This document shows, in pieces, positions 24,773 to 35,381 of a DNA stretch of 64,000 nucleotides (its first letter is position 1; every line of letters begins with the position of its first letter). Origin of the DNA: Varibaculum cambriense (GTDB taxonomy: Bacteria > Actinomycetota > Actinomycetes > Actinomycetales > Actinomycetaceae); the NCBI RefSeq assembly GCF_022133705.1, contig NZ_JAKNHJ010000011.1, forward strand, positions 1 through 64,000, read 5' to 3'. The position numbers and the translations under genes are program-made. Below the pieces are notes generated by a model that saw only the letters and a program-made list of their open reading frames with translations, was not told the origin of the DNA and searched no databases.

Positions 24773-26782
24773 GTGGCAGCACAGGCAGCAGGACTAATCA
24801 ACGTCCAGATTGCAGGAGAAAACCAAGAGGTAGCTGCCACTTGCACCGGCCTAGATCTGTGGGGCAAAGACCGCACTATCGTGGCCATGAACGTAAATGG
24901 GCAGCCCTGGGATCTGGCGCGTACTCTCCCCGAGGACGCCCAGGTAGAACCGATTACCGCTGATAGTGAAGCGGGACTGGAAATTATTCGCCACTCGGCC
25001 ACCCACGTCCTCGCCCAAGCAGTGCAACAGATTTACCCCGATGCCAACCTGGGAGTAGGCCCCTACATCACTGACGGTTTTTACTACGATTTCGGCAATA
25101 TCGATCCGGTAACCCCCGAGCTGCTAAAAGACCTGGAAAAACGGATGAAGAAAATCGTTAAAAGCGGGCAGCGTTTTGTGCGGCGGGAAGTAAGCGACGA
25201 TGAGGCTCGCCAGGAACTCGCAGATCAACCCTACAAATTGGAACTGATCGAATCCAAAGGTCACGGGCCTGACCAAGCGGAAGGTGCCAGTGTAGAGGTA
25301 GGAGCTGGAACCCTAACCATTTATGACAATGTTGACCGCTCCGGCCAGTGCGCCTGGAAAGATCTGTGCCGCGGCCCGCATGTGCCCAATACCCGCTATA
25401 TCGGTAACGGCTTCGCGCTGATGAAATCCTCCGCTGCCTATTGGAAAGGCGATCAAGCCAATGATCACCTGCAGCGCATTTACGGTACCGCCTGGGCTAG
25501 CAAAGAGGATCTCGTCGCCTATAAAACTCGTCTAGAGGAAGCCGAGCGGCGCGACCACCGCAAACTGGGACGTGAACTTGACCTATTCTCCTTCCCGGAC
25601 GAGATTGGTTCCGGCCTGCCGGTATTCCACCCCAAAGGCGCGATTATCCGCAATGAAATGGAAGAATACTCCCGCAAGCGGCATATCGAATCCGGATATT
25701 CCTTTGTATACAGTCCCCACATCACCAAGGCTGACCTGTTCAAAACCTCTGGTCACCTAGATTGGTACGCCGATGGTATGTATCCGCCGATGCACCTGGA
25801 CGAAGAACGCGACCAGGCAGGGAACATCACCAAACAGGGGCAAGACTACTACCTCAAACCCATGAACTGTCCCATGCATAACCTGATCTTTGCTTCTAAG
25901 GGGCGTTCTTACCGCGAACTGCCGCTGCGTCTTTTCGAGTTCGGTACCGTGTACCGCTACGAAAAATCTGGGGTAGTGCATGGATTAACCCGCGCGCGCG
26001 GATTCACGCAAGATGATTCCCACATTTACTGCACTCGCGAGCAGATGCGTGACGAGCTGGCCAGTCTGCTGACTTTCGTTCTTGATTTGCTGAAAGATTT
26101 CGGACTAGAGGATTTCTATCTAGAACTGTCCACCAAGAATCCCGCTAAGTTTGTAGGCGACGATGATACTTGGGAAGAAGCTACCCGCACCTTGGAAGAG
26201 GTAGCGACCGCTTCGGGACTGAAACTGGTGCCCGATCCGGGTGGGGCTGCCTTCTACGGGCCAAAAATCTCGGTACAGGCCAAAGACGCGATCGGGCGTA
26301 CCTGGCAAATGTCAACTATCCAATTGGACTTTAACCTGCCGGAACGTTTCGACCTTACTTACACGGCTGCCGATGGTTCTCGCCAGCGTCCCGTTATGAT
26401 TCACCGCGCCCTGTTTGGCTCCATCGAACGTTTCTTCGGGGTGCTGCTAGAACACTATGCAGGCGCTTTCCCGGCTTGGCTCTCTCCGGTACAGGTACGC
26501 TGCGTACCGGTAGCCGAAGCCTTTAATGAGTACCTATTTGAGGTTGCTGACCAGCTGCGCAAACAGGGAGTTCGGGTAGAGGTTGATACCTCCGATGACC
26601 GTTTTGGTAAGAAAATCCGTAACGCCTCTAAAGATAAAATCCCCTTTACTTTGATTGCGGGGGGCGAGGACGCCGAGGCCGGGGCGGTTTCTTTCCGTTA
26701 CCGGGATGGCAGTCAGGAAAATGCGGTGCCGATCCAGCAGGCTATTGCCAAGATTGTTTCTGCGATCGCAGAACGGAAATAG
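24773..26782 (+). CDS. thrS: Threonyl-tRNA synthetase
   Basis: A 669-aa class II synthetase. The N-terminal TGS domain (about 1-65) precedes the editing domain, the catalytic core with [10 protein letters not shown] and DDSHIYC zinc ligands, and the C-terminal anticodon-binding domain (about 560-669). The GTG start follows AGGAGGATCGAAC. The leader is short, with no T-box. It heads the conserved order thrS-HIT-pgsA-patA-pimA known from M. tuberculosis (Rv2614c to Rv2610c). Confidence 0.96.
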   Translation: MAAQAAGLINVQIAGENQEVAATCTGLDLWGKDRTIVAMNVNGQPWDLARTLPEDAQVEPITADSEAGLEIIRHSATHVLAQAVQQIYPDANLGVGPYITDGFYYDFGNIDPVTPELLKDLEKRMKKIVKSGQRFVRREVSDDEARQELADQPYKLELIESKGHGPDQAEGASVEVGAGTLTIYDNVDRSGQCAWKDLCRGPHVPNTRYIGNGFALMKSSAAYWKGDQANDHLQRIYGTAWASKEDLVAYKTRLEEAERRDHRKLGRELDLFSFPDEIGSGLPVFHPKGAIIRNEMEEYSRKRHIESGYSFVYSPHITKADLFKTSGHLDWYADGMYPPMHLDEERDQAGNITKQGQDYYLKPMNCPMHNLIFASKGRSYRELPLRLFEFGTVYRYEKSGVVHGLTRARGFTQDDSHIYCTREQMRDELASLLTFVLDLLKDFGLEDFYLELSTKNPAKFVGDDDTWEEATRTLEEVATASGLKLVPDPGGAAFYGPKISVQAKDAIGRTWQMSTIQLDFNLPERFDLTYTAADGSRQRPVMIHRALFGSIERFFGVLLEHYAGAFPAWLSPVQVRCVPVAEAFNEYLFEVADQLRKQGVRVEVDTSDDRFGKKIRNASKDKIPFTLIAGGEDAEAGAVSFRYRDGSQENAVPIQQAIAKIVSAIAERK

Positions 26783-26785
26783 CAG

Positions 26786-27349
26786 ATGACGTCACCGGAT
26801 TCGACTTCGCTGCCATCTGAAGATTCGCGCGCTTTCGGGGGTGTTCCCGATGCTTTCCAACGCCTGTGGACTCCCCACCGTCAGGTATATATTTCGGGTG
26901 AAGAGCGCCCGCAGACTAAGAAGAGCGAAGACTGCCCGTTTTGCGCCGCCCCTGCACGCAGTGACGAGGACGCCCTCATCGTGTACCGAGGCGAAAAGGT
27001 TTTTGCCCTCATGAACCTGTTCCCCTATAACTCGGGACATATGTTGATCTGTCCCTACCGGCATATCTCGGAATATATCGAGCTTGATCAGGATGAGCGC
27101 GCCGAATTTGGGGAAGTAACTGCGAGGGCGATTAGAACCTTGAACAAGGTGGCGAACCCGGCGGGATTTAACCTGGGGATGAATCAAGGCGAAGTTGCCG
27201 GAGCCGGAATCGCCGGACACCTGCATCAACATATTGTTCCTCGCTGGGCAGGGGACGCTAATTTCTTCCCTCTGATTGCTCGTACTAAAGCAGTGCCCCA
27301 GCTGTTGGGACAGGCACGCGAGCAATTAGCCAAGGGCTGGCAGGAGTAG
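26786..27349 (+). CDS. HIT-domain nucleotide phosphorylase/hydrolase
   Basis: A 187-aa HIT protein with the histidine triad HLHQHIVPRW near residue 147 and the strand MLICPYRHISEY. Four cysteine/histidine positions including CPFCAAP may bind zinc. The mycobacterial orthologue in the same position (Rv2613c) is an Ap4A phosphorylase; the same activity is inferred here. It starts three bases after thrS. Confidence 0.9.
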   Translation: MTSPDSTSLPSEDSRAFGGVPDAFQRLWTPHRQVYISGEERPQTKKSEDCPFCAAPARSDEDALIVYRGEKVFALMNLFPYNSGHMLICPYRHISEYIELDQDERAEFGEVTARAIRTLNKVANPAGFNLGMNQGEVAGAGIAGHLHQHIVPRWAGDANFFPLIARTKAVPQLLGQAREQLAKGWQE

Positions 27350-27362
27350 ACAAGGGGTTTTA

Positions 27363-27977
27363 ATGCTTGGAAACCATGGAAGAGGTCTCGCCCGCGCTAT
27401 TTTTACTTCCCCCGCGAAGCTCTTAGCCAAAGTGGGGGTAACCCCCAATATGGTGACTGTGGTCGGTACCGTAATCAATATGGGCTTAGCAATAGGGCTG
27501 CTGGCACGTGGTTATTTAGCCCTAGGGGGAATCTTGATTGGGATAACCGCTTTTGCGGATTCCCTTGATGGGGTGCTCGCGCGCCTCACCAAGCAAACCA
27601 GTGAGTTTGGGGCGTTCCTTGATTCCTCTTTAGATCGCCTAGCTGACGGTGCTATTTTTGGTTCCCTGCTTTATTGGGCGATTAGCGGAATGGCTCCGGG
27701 AGGAATCCGCACCGGCACTATAATCGCCGGGATTTGCGCCCTGGTGGGTGCAGGAACGGTGCCCTATGTGCGGGCTCGCGGCGAATCTGTCGGGGTGGTC
27801 GCCAAAGTGGGGATCGGGGAGCGCACGGATCGCCTGGTGGTCGCCCTTGTAGGGGCAGGTATCACTGATCTGGGGGCTCCCTTGGTCTGTTTTCCGGTTG
27901 CTCTTTCCTGGGTAGCTATAGCTAGTTTCATAACCGTGGGGCAAAGAATCTTTTACGTCAGAAAGCACCTTAAGTAA
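27363..27977 (+). CDS. pgsA: Phosphatidylinositol phosphate synthase (CDP-alcohol family)
   Basis: A 204-aa membrane enzyme with several helices, predicted to join CDP-diacylglycerol and inositol-1-phosphate. The CDP-alcohol motif D-x2-DG-x2-AR-x8-G-x3-D-x3-D is complete (DSLDGVLARLTKQ...GAFLDSSLD near residues 65-90). The neighbours patA and pimA, which use the product, support PI synthesis rather than phosphatidylglycerol synthesis. Confidence 0.9.
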   Translation: MLGNHGRGLARAIFTSPAKLLAKVGVTPNMVTVVGTVINMGLAIGLLARGYLALGGILIGITAFADSLDGVLARLTKQTSEFGAFLDSSLDRLADGAIFGSLLYWAISGMAPGGIRTGTIIAGICALVGAGTVPYVRARGESVGVVAKVGIGERTDRLVVALVGAGITDLGAPLVCFPVALSWVAIASFITVGQRIFYVRKHLK

Positions 27978-28928
27978 GTGAAAACTGGTATTTTTTCTAG
28001 TGAGCTACTTGCGCGTTCAGGCTTAAAACTGCTGTCGCAGGTGCCGCTGCCTCTCGCCCAGGGGATTGGGAATTTTGTCGGGGAAGTGCTCTACCGGATA
28101 AATACTTCGGGCGCTCAGCAATATCGGAAAAATTTGGTGCATTTGGGGATCGCCGACAAGAAAATCGAAGAAACTGTGCGCCAGGGGCTAAAAGGCTATA
28201 TGCGGCTATTTTCTGAAACCGCTTTATTGGGGGGTTTTTCTAACTCCCAGGTGCTGGCGCGCGTGCGGATCGGCGGGGACCGGGAAGCATTACTGGAAGA
28301 CTGCGCCCGCGGCAGTGTTTGCTTAGCGCTTACCCATTCGGGAAACTGGGATTTAGCAGGTTACTTTGCAAGTAAAGAAGTAATCCCGGTACTGACGGTG
28401 GCAGAGAAAGTAAAACCGGAAGCACTATTTCAGGCCTTTACCCGAGTACGCCAGCAGGCTAATATGCGGATAATTGCGGTGGAAAAGGGCGAGAAGCCGT
28501 TCCCGAGGCTAGTGGCGGCTGCCGGCGAAAAAAACTACCTGATTCCGCTGCTCGCTGACCGCGATATTACCGGTCGCGGCATCGAAGTTACTATCGGGAA
28601 AACCAAAGCTCTGGTCGCAGCGGGTCCAGCAGCTCTCGCCACCAAGATTAACGCCCCGCTTTACTGTGGACATATCGCTTTGGAAAAGTTAGGGCGCGCC
28701 CGCAGAGGTGCAGCCGGTTCCCGCTGGGGAATAGTGATAAACATTTCCGGGCCAATAAAGCCAGATAGAGTAGAAAATATGACTAAGGTTTGGGCTAGCC
28801 GGGTTGGGGAAATGATTAGGGAATCCCCCGAGTCTTGGTTCATGCTACAAAAATTGTTTGTACCTGATCTCGATCCGGAGCGTTTAGCGCGAGCTCGCGA
28901 ACGCGCAAAGCAGGAGACGCAGCTATGA
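27978..28928 (+). CDS. patA: Phosphatidylinositol mannoside acyltransferase
   Basis: A 316-aa member of the LpxL/HtrB acyltransferase family; the HX4D catalytic motif is HSGNWD near residue 116. In mycobacteria PatA (Rv2611c) acylates the mannose of PIM1/PIM2 at the inner membrane face, and the synteny with pgsA and pimA is the same here. The GTG start follows the pgsA stop directly, and the stop overlaps pimA by four bases (ATGA). Confidence 0.9.
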   Translation: MKTGIFSSELLARSGLKLLSQVPLPLAQGIGNFVGEVLYRINTSGAQQYRKNLVHLGIADKKIEETVRQGLKGYMRLFSETALLGGFSNSQVLARVRIGGDREALLEDCARGSVCLALTHSGNWDLAGYFASKEVIPVLTVAEKVKPEALFQAFTRVRQQANMRIIAVEKGEKPFPRLVAAAGEKNYLIPLLADRDITGRGIEVTIGKTKALVAAGPAALATKINAPLYCGHIALEKLGRARRGAAGSRWGIVINISGPIKPDRVENMTKVWASRVGEMIRESPESWFMLQKLFVPDLDPERLARARERAKQETQL

Positions 28929-30055
28929 AAATAGGAATCGTTTGTCCCTATGCTTATGACGTGCCGGGGGGAGTACAGTTTCATGTGCGCGACCAGGCGC
29001 AGGAGTTGCGCAAACGCGGACATGAAGTTTCGGTATTTGCCCCGGTAGAAACCGATTATAGCGAGGACGGGTTCGTAAACGCCGGAAAAACTTTCGCGAT
29101 TCCCTATAACGGTTCTATTGCCCGCCTGGCGTTTGGGCCACGGGTGGCGGCTCGCACGCGTCAATGGGTGACCAGCAACTATTTTGATATTTTGCATGTG
29201 CACGAACCAGCCACGCCCTCGGTATCTCTAATTGCGCTGCAACATGCGCGCTGCCCGATAGTGGGTACCTTCCATGCTGCCCTGGAAAGATCACTGCTCT
29301 ATACCCTGGGTAAACCGGTGGTGCAATCGGTAAAAGAGAAGCTCAGTGCGCAAATCGCGGTGTCGGAGGAAGCAAGGCGTACTTTGCAACGCTATCAAGA
29401 TGGGGATGCCACGGTGATTCCCAATGGGGTAGATTTCCAGGCGTTCGCTGGGGCAAGTCCCAGCCCCAAGTGGCAACAAAGCGAAGAATCACCAGTATTT
29501 TGTTTCTTAGGGCGCCTGGATGAACCCCGAAAAGGGCTGTCGATCCTGGTAGATGCAATTCCGAAGGTGCTAGAGAAATACCCTGCTGCCCGCTTTTTAA
29601 TTGCCGGTCCCGGCACGGCTAGTCGGGCACGTGCTGCCCTCGAGCCTTTTGGGAACAGCGTGGAATTTTTGGGTGCGCTTAGTGAGGAAGAAAAAAAGTC
29701 CCTGTTTAAATCTGCTACCGCCTATATTGCTCCGCAAACCGGGGGAGAATCCTTCGGGATTGTACTGGTAGAAGCGATGGCAGCTAATTGTCTGGTTGTT
29801 GCTTCCTCGATTCCCGCTTTTTCTGCGGTACTACAGCAGGGCAGACTTGGTGAGATTTTTACTTCCGAGGACCCAAATTCGCTGGCTGAAAAGTTGCTAG
29901 CAGTGTGTGAAAATCGGCAAGCAGCCGCCCGGCTAGCAAGTTGTGGACATCAAGGGGCGCGCCGTTATGACTGGTCAATCGTAACTGACCAAGTTTTAGC
30001 GGTCTATGAACGCTGCCGGGAGGATAAGCATGAAGACCGCGAGCGCGCCCGCTAG
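28925..30055 (+). CDS. pimA: Phosphatidylinositol alpha-mannosyltransferase PimA
   Basis: A 376-aa GT4 glycosyltransferase that transfers mannose from GDP-mannose to PI, the first step of PIM synthesis. The N-terminal GGVQFHVRDQA glycine loop, a PNGVD motif, GPGT and the C-terminal E-x7-E motif (GGESFGIVLVEAMAAN) are present. Translation is coupled to patA by a four-base overlap. Confidence 0.93.
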   Translation: MKIGIVCPYAYDVPGGVQFHVRDQAQELRKRGHEVSVFAPVETDYSEDGFVNAGKTFAIPYNGSIARLAFGPRVAARTRQWVTSNYFDILHVHEPATPSVSLIALQHARCPIVGTFHAALERSLLYTLGKPVVQSVKEKLSAQIAVSEEARRTLQRYQDGDATVIPNGVDFQAFAGASPSPKWQQSEESPVFCFLGRLDEPRKGLSILVDAIPKVLEKYPAARFLIAGPGTASRARAALEPFGNSVEFLGALSEEEKKSLFKSATAYIAPQTGGESFGIVLVEAMAANCLVVASSIPAFSAVLQQGRLGEIFTSEDPNSLAEKLLAVCENRQAAARLASCGHQGARRYDWSIVTDQVLAVYERCREDKHEDRERAR

Positions 30056-30132
30056 TAAATTTTGTCAGTACTAAGAAGAGAAAAACTAATCTGCCAGGTT
30101 AGACTAGGGTTAGCCCCAGAAAGGAGGAACAG

Positions 30133-31473
30133 GTGAGCCAATCGAATCCCGAATATCTGCCGGATTCCCCCGTTATAGCGGAAATGGGCACCAACTATCC
30201 TCCGGTAACCGAACAGCTCGTTGCCAGTTACAGTTTTGATGCTCTCAGTTTGCCTGCGGATCCGCTGATTCCTCATCCTGCTGTTTCTCAGCGGGTATCT
30301 GCTCAGCCCCTACTGGTTGATCCCGGAGCGGAAAAAGCCAACAGACGTTCGCGCCTGCGCTCTTTTCCCTGGCTAGAATTGCTGTGTTTGCTGGCTGCCG
30401 GGGGCGGACTTACCTATCTGGCACTTTTTATTTCTTCGGAAGAATCCATAACCACCACTATTGGGGCGGTATTTGCCGCCTTGTTGCCGATGGCGATCGT
30501 GGTAATTGTGATGGTGTGGCTAGATCGCTGGGCGCCAAAACCGTGGTGGTTACTAGTAATCGCATTCCTTTGGGGGGCAGGGATCGCCTCCGTATGTGCG
30601 TTGGGGCTTAACACTTTGTCTGGGAAAGCCCTGCAATCAGTAGATGTTGGTCCTACTCCTTTTCAATCTTTTGGACTGCTGGCCACGATTGTGGCTCCCA
30701 TAGTTGAAGAGTCACTAAAAGGTCTCGGGGTAATAATCATTATGTTGGCCAGGCGGCGCTCAGTGAAAAGTCCTCTCGATGGGGTGGTGATTGCCGGGAT
30801 TCTGGCCGCTGGCTTTGCTTTCACCGAAAATGTGCTTTACTTTGCGCGGTTTTACGAACAACTCCCGGTAGTTTTCTTTATGCGGGCAATGCTGGGACCT
30901 TTTGGTCACACCGTTTACACTTCGATTTTTGGTCTGGCTGTGGGAATGGCGCTTACCCGAATTGCCTCGCCAAAAATGCGTTTCATTCTGCCTGCTTCTG
31001 GTCTGGTTTCTGCTATCTGCCTGCACGCTGCCTGGAACGGATTAGCTACCTATTCGGCGCTGCTGTTTGTGGTTTCCTATGTGTTTTTCTGGGGGCCGAT
31101 GTTCATCACTTGGCTAATAATTAACTTGGTGGTGTCGGTGCGCCAACGTAATGCCATCGAAAATGGTCTCCAGGCATATATTGCTGCTGGTTGGATCGAT
31201 GTTCGTGAAACCCAAATGCTCTGTTCACTTTCTGGCAGGCGCCGGGCTCGCAGGTCAGCGCGTACTATCTCGCCTGCTGCTCGCCGCGCATTGTCCGAAT
31301 TCCAACAGGCGGCTACCGTCTTGGCCTTGAACTATGTAGCCGCCTCTCACCGCGGCCTGTCTGAGGGAATCAAAAAAGAGAATGAGGAAACCGTGAAGAA
31401 GTTACTGGCGTCTCGCCGGCATTTTGCTGCTGCCTGTACCGCGGTCGGAGCCTACCGGATGGGGCGAGCCTAG
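30133..31473 (+). CDS. PrsW-family intramembrane metalloprotease
   Basis: A 446-aa polytopic membrane protein. Family motifs are all visible: EESLKG (about 196-201), GFAFTEN (about 231-237), a histidine in GPFGHTVYTS and another in CLHAAWN. PrsW cleaves anti-sigma factors in Bacillus; the substrate here is unknown. A soluble N-terminal segment of about 75 aa and a basic C-terminal tail of about 100 aa flank the membrane part. The GTG start has GGAGG seven bases upstream. It lies between pimA and the NUDIX gene, which are adjacent in M. tuberculosis. Confidence 0.9.
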   Translation: MSQSNPEYLPDSPVIAEMGTNYPPVTEQLVASYSFDALSLPADPLIPHPAVSQRVSAQPLLVDPGAEKANRRSRLRSFPWLELLCLLAAGGGLTYLALFISSEESITTTIGAVFAALLPMAIVVIVMVWLDRWAPKPWWLLVIAFLWGAGIASVCALGLNTLSGKALQSVDVGPTPFQSFGLLATIVAPIVEESLKGLGVIIIMLARRRSVKSPLDGVVIAGILAAGFAFTENVLYFARFYEQLPVVFFMRAMLGPFGHTVYTSIFGLAVGMALTRIASPKMRFILPASGLVSAICLHAAWNGLATYSALLFVVSYVFFWGPMFITWLIINLVVSVRQRNAIENGLQAYIAAGWIDVRETQMLCSLSGRRRARRSARTISPAARRALSEFQQAATVLALNYVAASHRGLSEGIKKENEETVKKLLASRRHFAAACTAVGAYRMGRA

Positions 31474-31474
31474 A

Positions 31475-32062
31475 GTGAACTCCGGTTTTCATCTGCCGCG
31501 TCCCCTCCCGAATCCTTTCCCGCTTAACGGAGAAAATCCACTCGGCTCAGACTGGCTGGTCGATGCCGATGGTTACCCAGGTCGCCACGCTGCCCGGGTA
31601 GTGGTTATTGACTCGTTAGAGCGCCTCCTCTTAATCAGTGGCCACGATTTTTCTGATCCCACCCATCGCTGGTGGTTCACCCCCGGAGGTGGCATTGAGG
31701 ACGGAGAAACCCGCGCACAGGCTGCCCTGCGAGAACTCAAAGAGGAAACCGGGTTAGAGCTGGTGCCTGAGCAACTGCAAGGGCCGGTTCTCTATCGCGA
31801 ATCCCTATTAAAATTTCGCAAACTATGGGCTATCCAGGCAGAACATTTTTACTTAGTGCGTTTGAACGAGGAAGGTCCCCAGATCGTTACCGCGGATTGG
31901 ACGTCCTCGGAAAAACAGCTTTTAGAGGCGGTTCGCTGGATTCGGCTGGATGAACTGACGCACTTGGCGCAGCGAGAAACTATCTACCCCAATTGTCTGC
32001 CTGACTTGGCGCAGCGCTGGCTAAGCGGGTGGGATGGCCACCTAGAGACCGTCTATGATTAA
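31475..32062 (+). CDS. NUDIX hydrolase
   Basis: A 195-aa hydrolase with a complete Nudix box GX5EX7REUXEEXGU near residue 72: GGGIEDGETRAQAALRELKE followed by ETGLEL. A GTG at 31475, one base after the prsW stop, is preferred over an ATG 51 bases upstream inside prsW. The substrate is unknown. The counterpart in M. tuberculosis (Rv2609c) also sits at the end of the PIM cluster. Confidence 0.88.
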   Translation: MNSGFHLPRPLPNPFPLNGENPLGSDWLVDADGYPGRHAARVVVIDSLERLLLISGHDFSDPTHRWWFTPGGGIEDGETRAQAALRELKEETGLELVPEQLQGPVLYRESLLKFRKLWAIQAEHFYLVRLNEEGPQIVTADWTSSEKQLLEAVRWIRLDELTHLAQRETIYPNCLPDLAQRWLSGWDGHLETVYD

Positions 32063-32151
32063 GCCTATTTAGACGGTTAGGGTGCAAAAGCGCTAAAATC
32101 AGGCTTGGTATTTCGAAATTCAATTGCGCGAGAGGAACTTAAGGAGAGCGA

Positions 32152-32913
32152 ATGTCGGGTCACTCAAAGTGGGCTACCACCAAGCATAAGAAAGCGGCAA
32201 TCGACGCTAAACGGGGCAAACTATTTGCCCGGTTGATTAAGAATATCGAGGTAGCAGCCCGTACTGGCGGCGGAGATCCGGCGGGAAACCCCACCTTATT
32301 TGATGCGATCCAAAAGGCGAAAAAGAACTCGGTACCGGCCGATAACATCAAACGGGCAGTTAACCGCGGCTCTGGGGCAGAAGCAGGCGGAGCGGACTGG
32401 CAAACCATCTCCTATGAAGGTTATGGACCTGGCGGGGTAGCAATGCTGGTAGAGTGCCTTACCGACAATAAGAACCGCGCTGCCGCCGATGTGCGTACTG
32501 CCTTCAGTAAGAACGGCGGTAGCTTGGCTGATCCGGGCTCAGTTTCCTACCTATTTAACCGGATTGGTGCTATTGAAGTCGCCAAAGCCGAGGGCGTGGA
32601 TGAGGACACCATTTTGATGGCGGTTCTAGATGCCGGCGCCGAAGAGGTCGAGGAAGGCGCGGAAGCTTTCACGATCGTTTGTGATCCCACAAATCTGGTT
32701 GAGGTGCGTAAGGGTCTGCAAGAGGCGGGTATTGACTACGACTCGGCAGAAACCCAGTGGAAAGCCACTACGCAAGCAGAGCTGGATCTGGCGAAATATC
32801 GCCAAGTAATGCGGCTTATCGATGCCCTAGAAGACAGCGATGACGTACAGGACGTATTCACTAATCTCTCGGTAAGCCCCGAGGTACAAGCCCAATACGA
32901 GGAAGAAGAATAG
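32152..32913 (+). CDS. YebC/PmpR-family protein
   Basis: A 253-aa member of the YebC/TACO1 family ([21 protein letters not shown] at the N-terminus is diagnostic in pattern). The family was long annotated as a transcriptional regulator and is now known to help ribosomes through proline stretches. AAGGAG precedes the ATG; a TAAAAT -10 box lies at 32094-32099. It precedes ruvC, as in most actinobacteria. Confidence 0.94.
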   Translation: MSGHSKWATTKHKKAAIDAKRGKLFARLIKNIEVAARTGGGDPAGNPTLFDAIQKAKKNSVPADNIKRAVNRGSGAEAGGADWQTISYEGYGPGGVAMLVECLTDNKNRAAADVRTAFSKNGGSLADPGSVSYLFNRIGAIEVAKAEGVDEDTILMAVLDAGAEEVEEGAEAFTIVCDPTNLVEVRKGLQEAGIDYDSAETQWKATTQAELDLAKYRQVMRLIDALEDSDDVQDVFTNLSVSPEVQAQYEEEE

Positions 32914-32922
32914 GCAGCATCT

Positions 32923-33561
32923 TTGCGGATTATCGGGATTGACCCCGGTCTTACTCGCTGCGGGATCGGGATCATTGATATGGATTCGCAGCGACGCGCC
33001 CAACTGGTGCATGTCGAGGTCGCCCGGTCTCCGCAAAACATGGCTTCCCATTTCCGCCTAGATAAGATTCGCCGCCGGATTGCGGCAGCTATTGAGCAGC
33101 ACCATCCGGAAGTCATGTCGATTGAGCGGGTATTTGCGCAGGACAACGTGCAATCAGTTACCTCCACCATGTGGGTGATGGGGATAGCTATGAGCGAAGC
33201 CGCCGCCCACAAACTGCCGCTAGCGATCCACACCCCCTCGGAAGTCAAAGCCGCAGTTACCGGCTCGGGGGTAGCTGATAAAGCGCAAGTGCAACATATG
33301 GTGCAACGGATTTTGCGGATGGAAAAAGTGGTACGGCCTGCCGATGCTGCCGATGCTTTAGCGATCGCGATTTGTCATGGTTGGCGCCGAGACGGCCTAC
33401 AGGGAGCGAGTCGGGATGGCACGGTTAACGTTTCCTTATCGGGCAAGATTTCTGCCCGCGGAGCTCTTACCCCCGCCCAAAAACTGTGGGCACAGGCGCA
33501 AGCGGCAAGCCGTCGTACCGGGGCGGTTGATCCGCGGCTTAGACGAAATAAGAGCAAGTAG
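32923..33561 (+). CDS. ruvC: Holliday junction resolvase RuvC
   Basis: A 212-aa endonuclease that cuts Holliday junctions. Catalytic acids are visible: Asp in GIDPGLTRCG (residue 6), Glu in MSIERVFAQ and the pair in PADAADALAIAICH. The C-terminus is about 30 aa longer than E. coli RuvC and basic. Start TTG 32923, ten bases after yebC, with a weak ribosome binding site. Confidence 0.94.
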   Translation: MRIIGIDPGLTRCGIGIIDMDSQRRAQLVHVEVARSPQNMASHFRLDKIRRRIAAAIEQHHPEVMSIERVFAQDNVQSVTSTMWVMGIAMSEAAAHKLPLAIHTPSEVKAAVTGSGVADKAQVQHMVQRILRMEKVVRPADAADALAIAICHGWRRDGLQGASRDGTVNVSLSGKISARGALTPAQKLWAQAQAASRRTGAVDPRLRRNKSK

Positions 33562-33600
33562 GATAGCGTTTATTACGTAGCCAGCTAGCGGAGATTCTAT

Positions 33601-34200
33601 ATGATTACGCATTTATCAGGAACCATTGAGGAAGTAAGGCTAGATAAAGCCGTTATTGACGTGTCCGGTGTGGGCTATAGTTTCTTTGCCACCCCCGCCA
33701 CTTTGTCTACCTTGACTGCAGGCCAAGAGGCTAAAATTTTAACCCACTTGGTGGTGAGGGAAGATGCCTGGTTACTTTTCGGTTTCGCGGGAAGCGATGA
33801 GCGCGATATTTTCTCTACGCTAATCACGGTTTCGGGGATCGGCCCGAAGTTGGCATTGGCGGCTCTGGCGGTCTTTAGTCCCGATGAATTGCGGGCAGCG
33901 GTTTCTAGCGGTGACTTGGCGGCGCTCACCCAGATTCCGGGGGTAGGTAAGAAATCGGCGCAAAGAATCCTGGTAGAAATTGGGGATAAACTGGGCGAAC
34001 CTGCCGCGGGAGAGACCGGATCTACCGCCGGTATTGGCAGCGCCGAACGCGAAGAAGTCTGCCACGCCCTCGAACAGCTCGGCTGGCGAACCCCGCTGGC
34101 ACAAAAAGCAGTTAAAGAAGCGGCCGAAGCTAATCCGCAAGCGCCAGTGCCAGAGCTTTTACGTGCCGCCTTACAATTGCTGGGTAAGCATCACGCATAG
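33601..34200 (+). CDS. ruvA: Holliday junction helicase subunit RuvA
   Basis: A 199-aa junction-binding tetramer subunit. It has an OB-fold N-terminus (MITHLSGTIEEV), helix-hairpin-helix motifs VSGIGPKLALA and IPGVGKKSAQRIL, and a C-terminal RuvB-binding domain. It lies between ruvC and ruvB. Confidence 0.95.
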   Translation: MITHLSGTIEEVRLDKAVIDVSGVGYSFFATPATLSTLTAGQEAKILTHLVVREDAWLLFGFAGSDERDIFSTLITVSGIGPKLALAALAVFSPDELRAAVSSGDLAALTQIPGVGKKSAQRILVEIGDKLGEPAAGETGSTAGIGSAEREEVCHALEQLGWRTPLAQKAVKEAAEANPQAPVPELLRAALQLLGKHHA

Positions 34201-34209
34201 GGGAGCAAG

Positions 34210-35334
34210 GTGGAAGAAACAAACGAATGGGCGATTAGCTCTCCGGTAGGGCCGGGAGCGGATGAGGTCGAACGAGCCGCCGAGGCAGCGCTGCGTCCGA
34301 AAGATCTGGACTCTTTCGTAGGGCAAGAAAAAATCCGCCGGCAGTTAAATTTGGTACTCAAAGCGGCCATCGGGCGGGGAGCTACCCCTGACCATGTGCT
34401 TTTAGCGGGGCCGCCTGGTTTAGGAAAAACTACCTTGGCGATGATTATTGCCCACGAAACCGGGACTTCCCTGCGGCTGACCTCCGGGCCGGCGATTCAA
34501 CACGCGGGAGATTTAGCTGCGATTCTTTCTGCCCTGCAAGAGGGCGACGTGCTGTTTATTGACGAGATTCACCGTTTAGCGCGCACCGCCGAAGAAATGC
34601 TCTACCTGGCGATGGAAGATTTTCGCGTCGATGTGGTGGTAGGTAAAGGGCCAGGTGCGACCTCGATTCCCCTGACGCTGCCGCCGTTTACAGTCGTGGG
34701 CGCTACTACTCGATCTGGGCTGCTACCTGCACCTTTGCGGGATCGTTTTGGTTTTACTGCCCATTTGGACTATTACAGCACCGCCGAATTAGAACAAGTA
34801 TTGACCAGGTCGGCCAGGCTTATGGAAGCGGAACTGGATCCGCAGGCAGCCTCAGAAATGGCGGCTCGGTCGCGCGGAACCCCCCGAATTGCTAACCGTT
34901 TGCTGCGACGAGTAATCGACTATGCCCAGGTGCATGGAGACGGTACCCTCTCTTTGGAAGCCGCTAAAGCCGCCCTCGACCTGTTCGAGGTAGACCCGGC
35001 CGGTTTAGATCGTCTGGATCGCTCGGTCTTAGAGGCTTTATGTAAACGCTTTGCCGGCGGACCGGTGGGACTGACCACTTTGGCCGTCTCCGTCGGGGAG
35101 GAACCGGAAACCGTAGAAACTGTTTCGGAGCCTTACCTGGTTCGGGAGGGCTTCATTGCGCGGACTCCTCGCGGCAGAGTAGCTACCGATAGCGCGTTTC
35201 TTCACCTGGGGATCACTGCCCCAAATCGAGGGGCGGACGCCTCACTTTTTGACTTGCCGGGAAGTGAATCAGGGGGCAACTGGTCACAAAACCGCCCAAA
35301 ACCGGCTACGAAAGATGAAACAGACGTCCTTTAA
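34210..35334 (+). CDS. ruvB: Holliday junction helicase subunit RuvB
   Basis: A 374-aa AAA+ motor. Walker [10 protein letters not shown] is near residue 66, Walker [10 protein letters not shown] near 119, with the presensor region and arginine finger typical of RuvB. A winged-helix C-terminus ends with a variable tail after LGITAP. GTG start ten bases after ruvA; GGGGAGCAAG serves as ribosome binding site. Confidence 0.95.
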   Translation: MEETNEWAISSPVGPGADEVERAAEAALRPKDLDSFVGQEKIRRQLNLVLKAAIGRGATPDHVLLAGPPGLGKTTLAMIIAHETGTSLRLTSGPAIQHAGDLAAILSALQEGDVLFIDEIHRLARTAEEMLYLAMEDFRVDVVVGKGPGATSIPLTLPPFTVVGATTRSGLLPAPLRDRFGFTAHLDYYSTAELEQVLTRSARLMEAELDPQAASEMAARSRGTPRIANRLLRRVIDYAQVHGDGTLSLEAAKAALDLFEVDPAGLDRLDRSVLEALCKRFAGGPVGLTTLAVSVGEEPETVETVSEPYLVREGFIARTPRGRVATDSAFLHLGITAPNRGADASLFDLPGSESGGNWSQNRPKPATKDETDVL

Positions 35335-35381
35335 CGCTTAGAATCATTAAGGTTAAAGATTTTTAGACTGGAAGGTTGACA

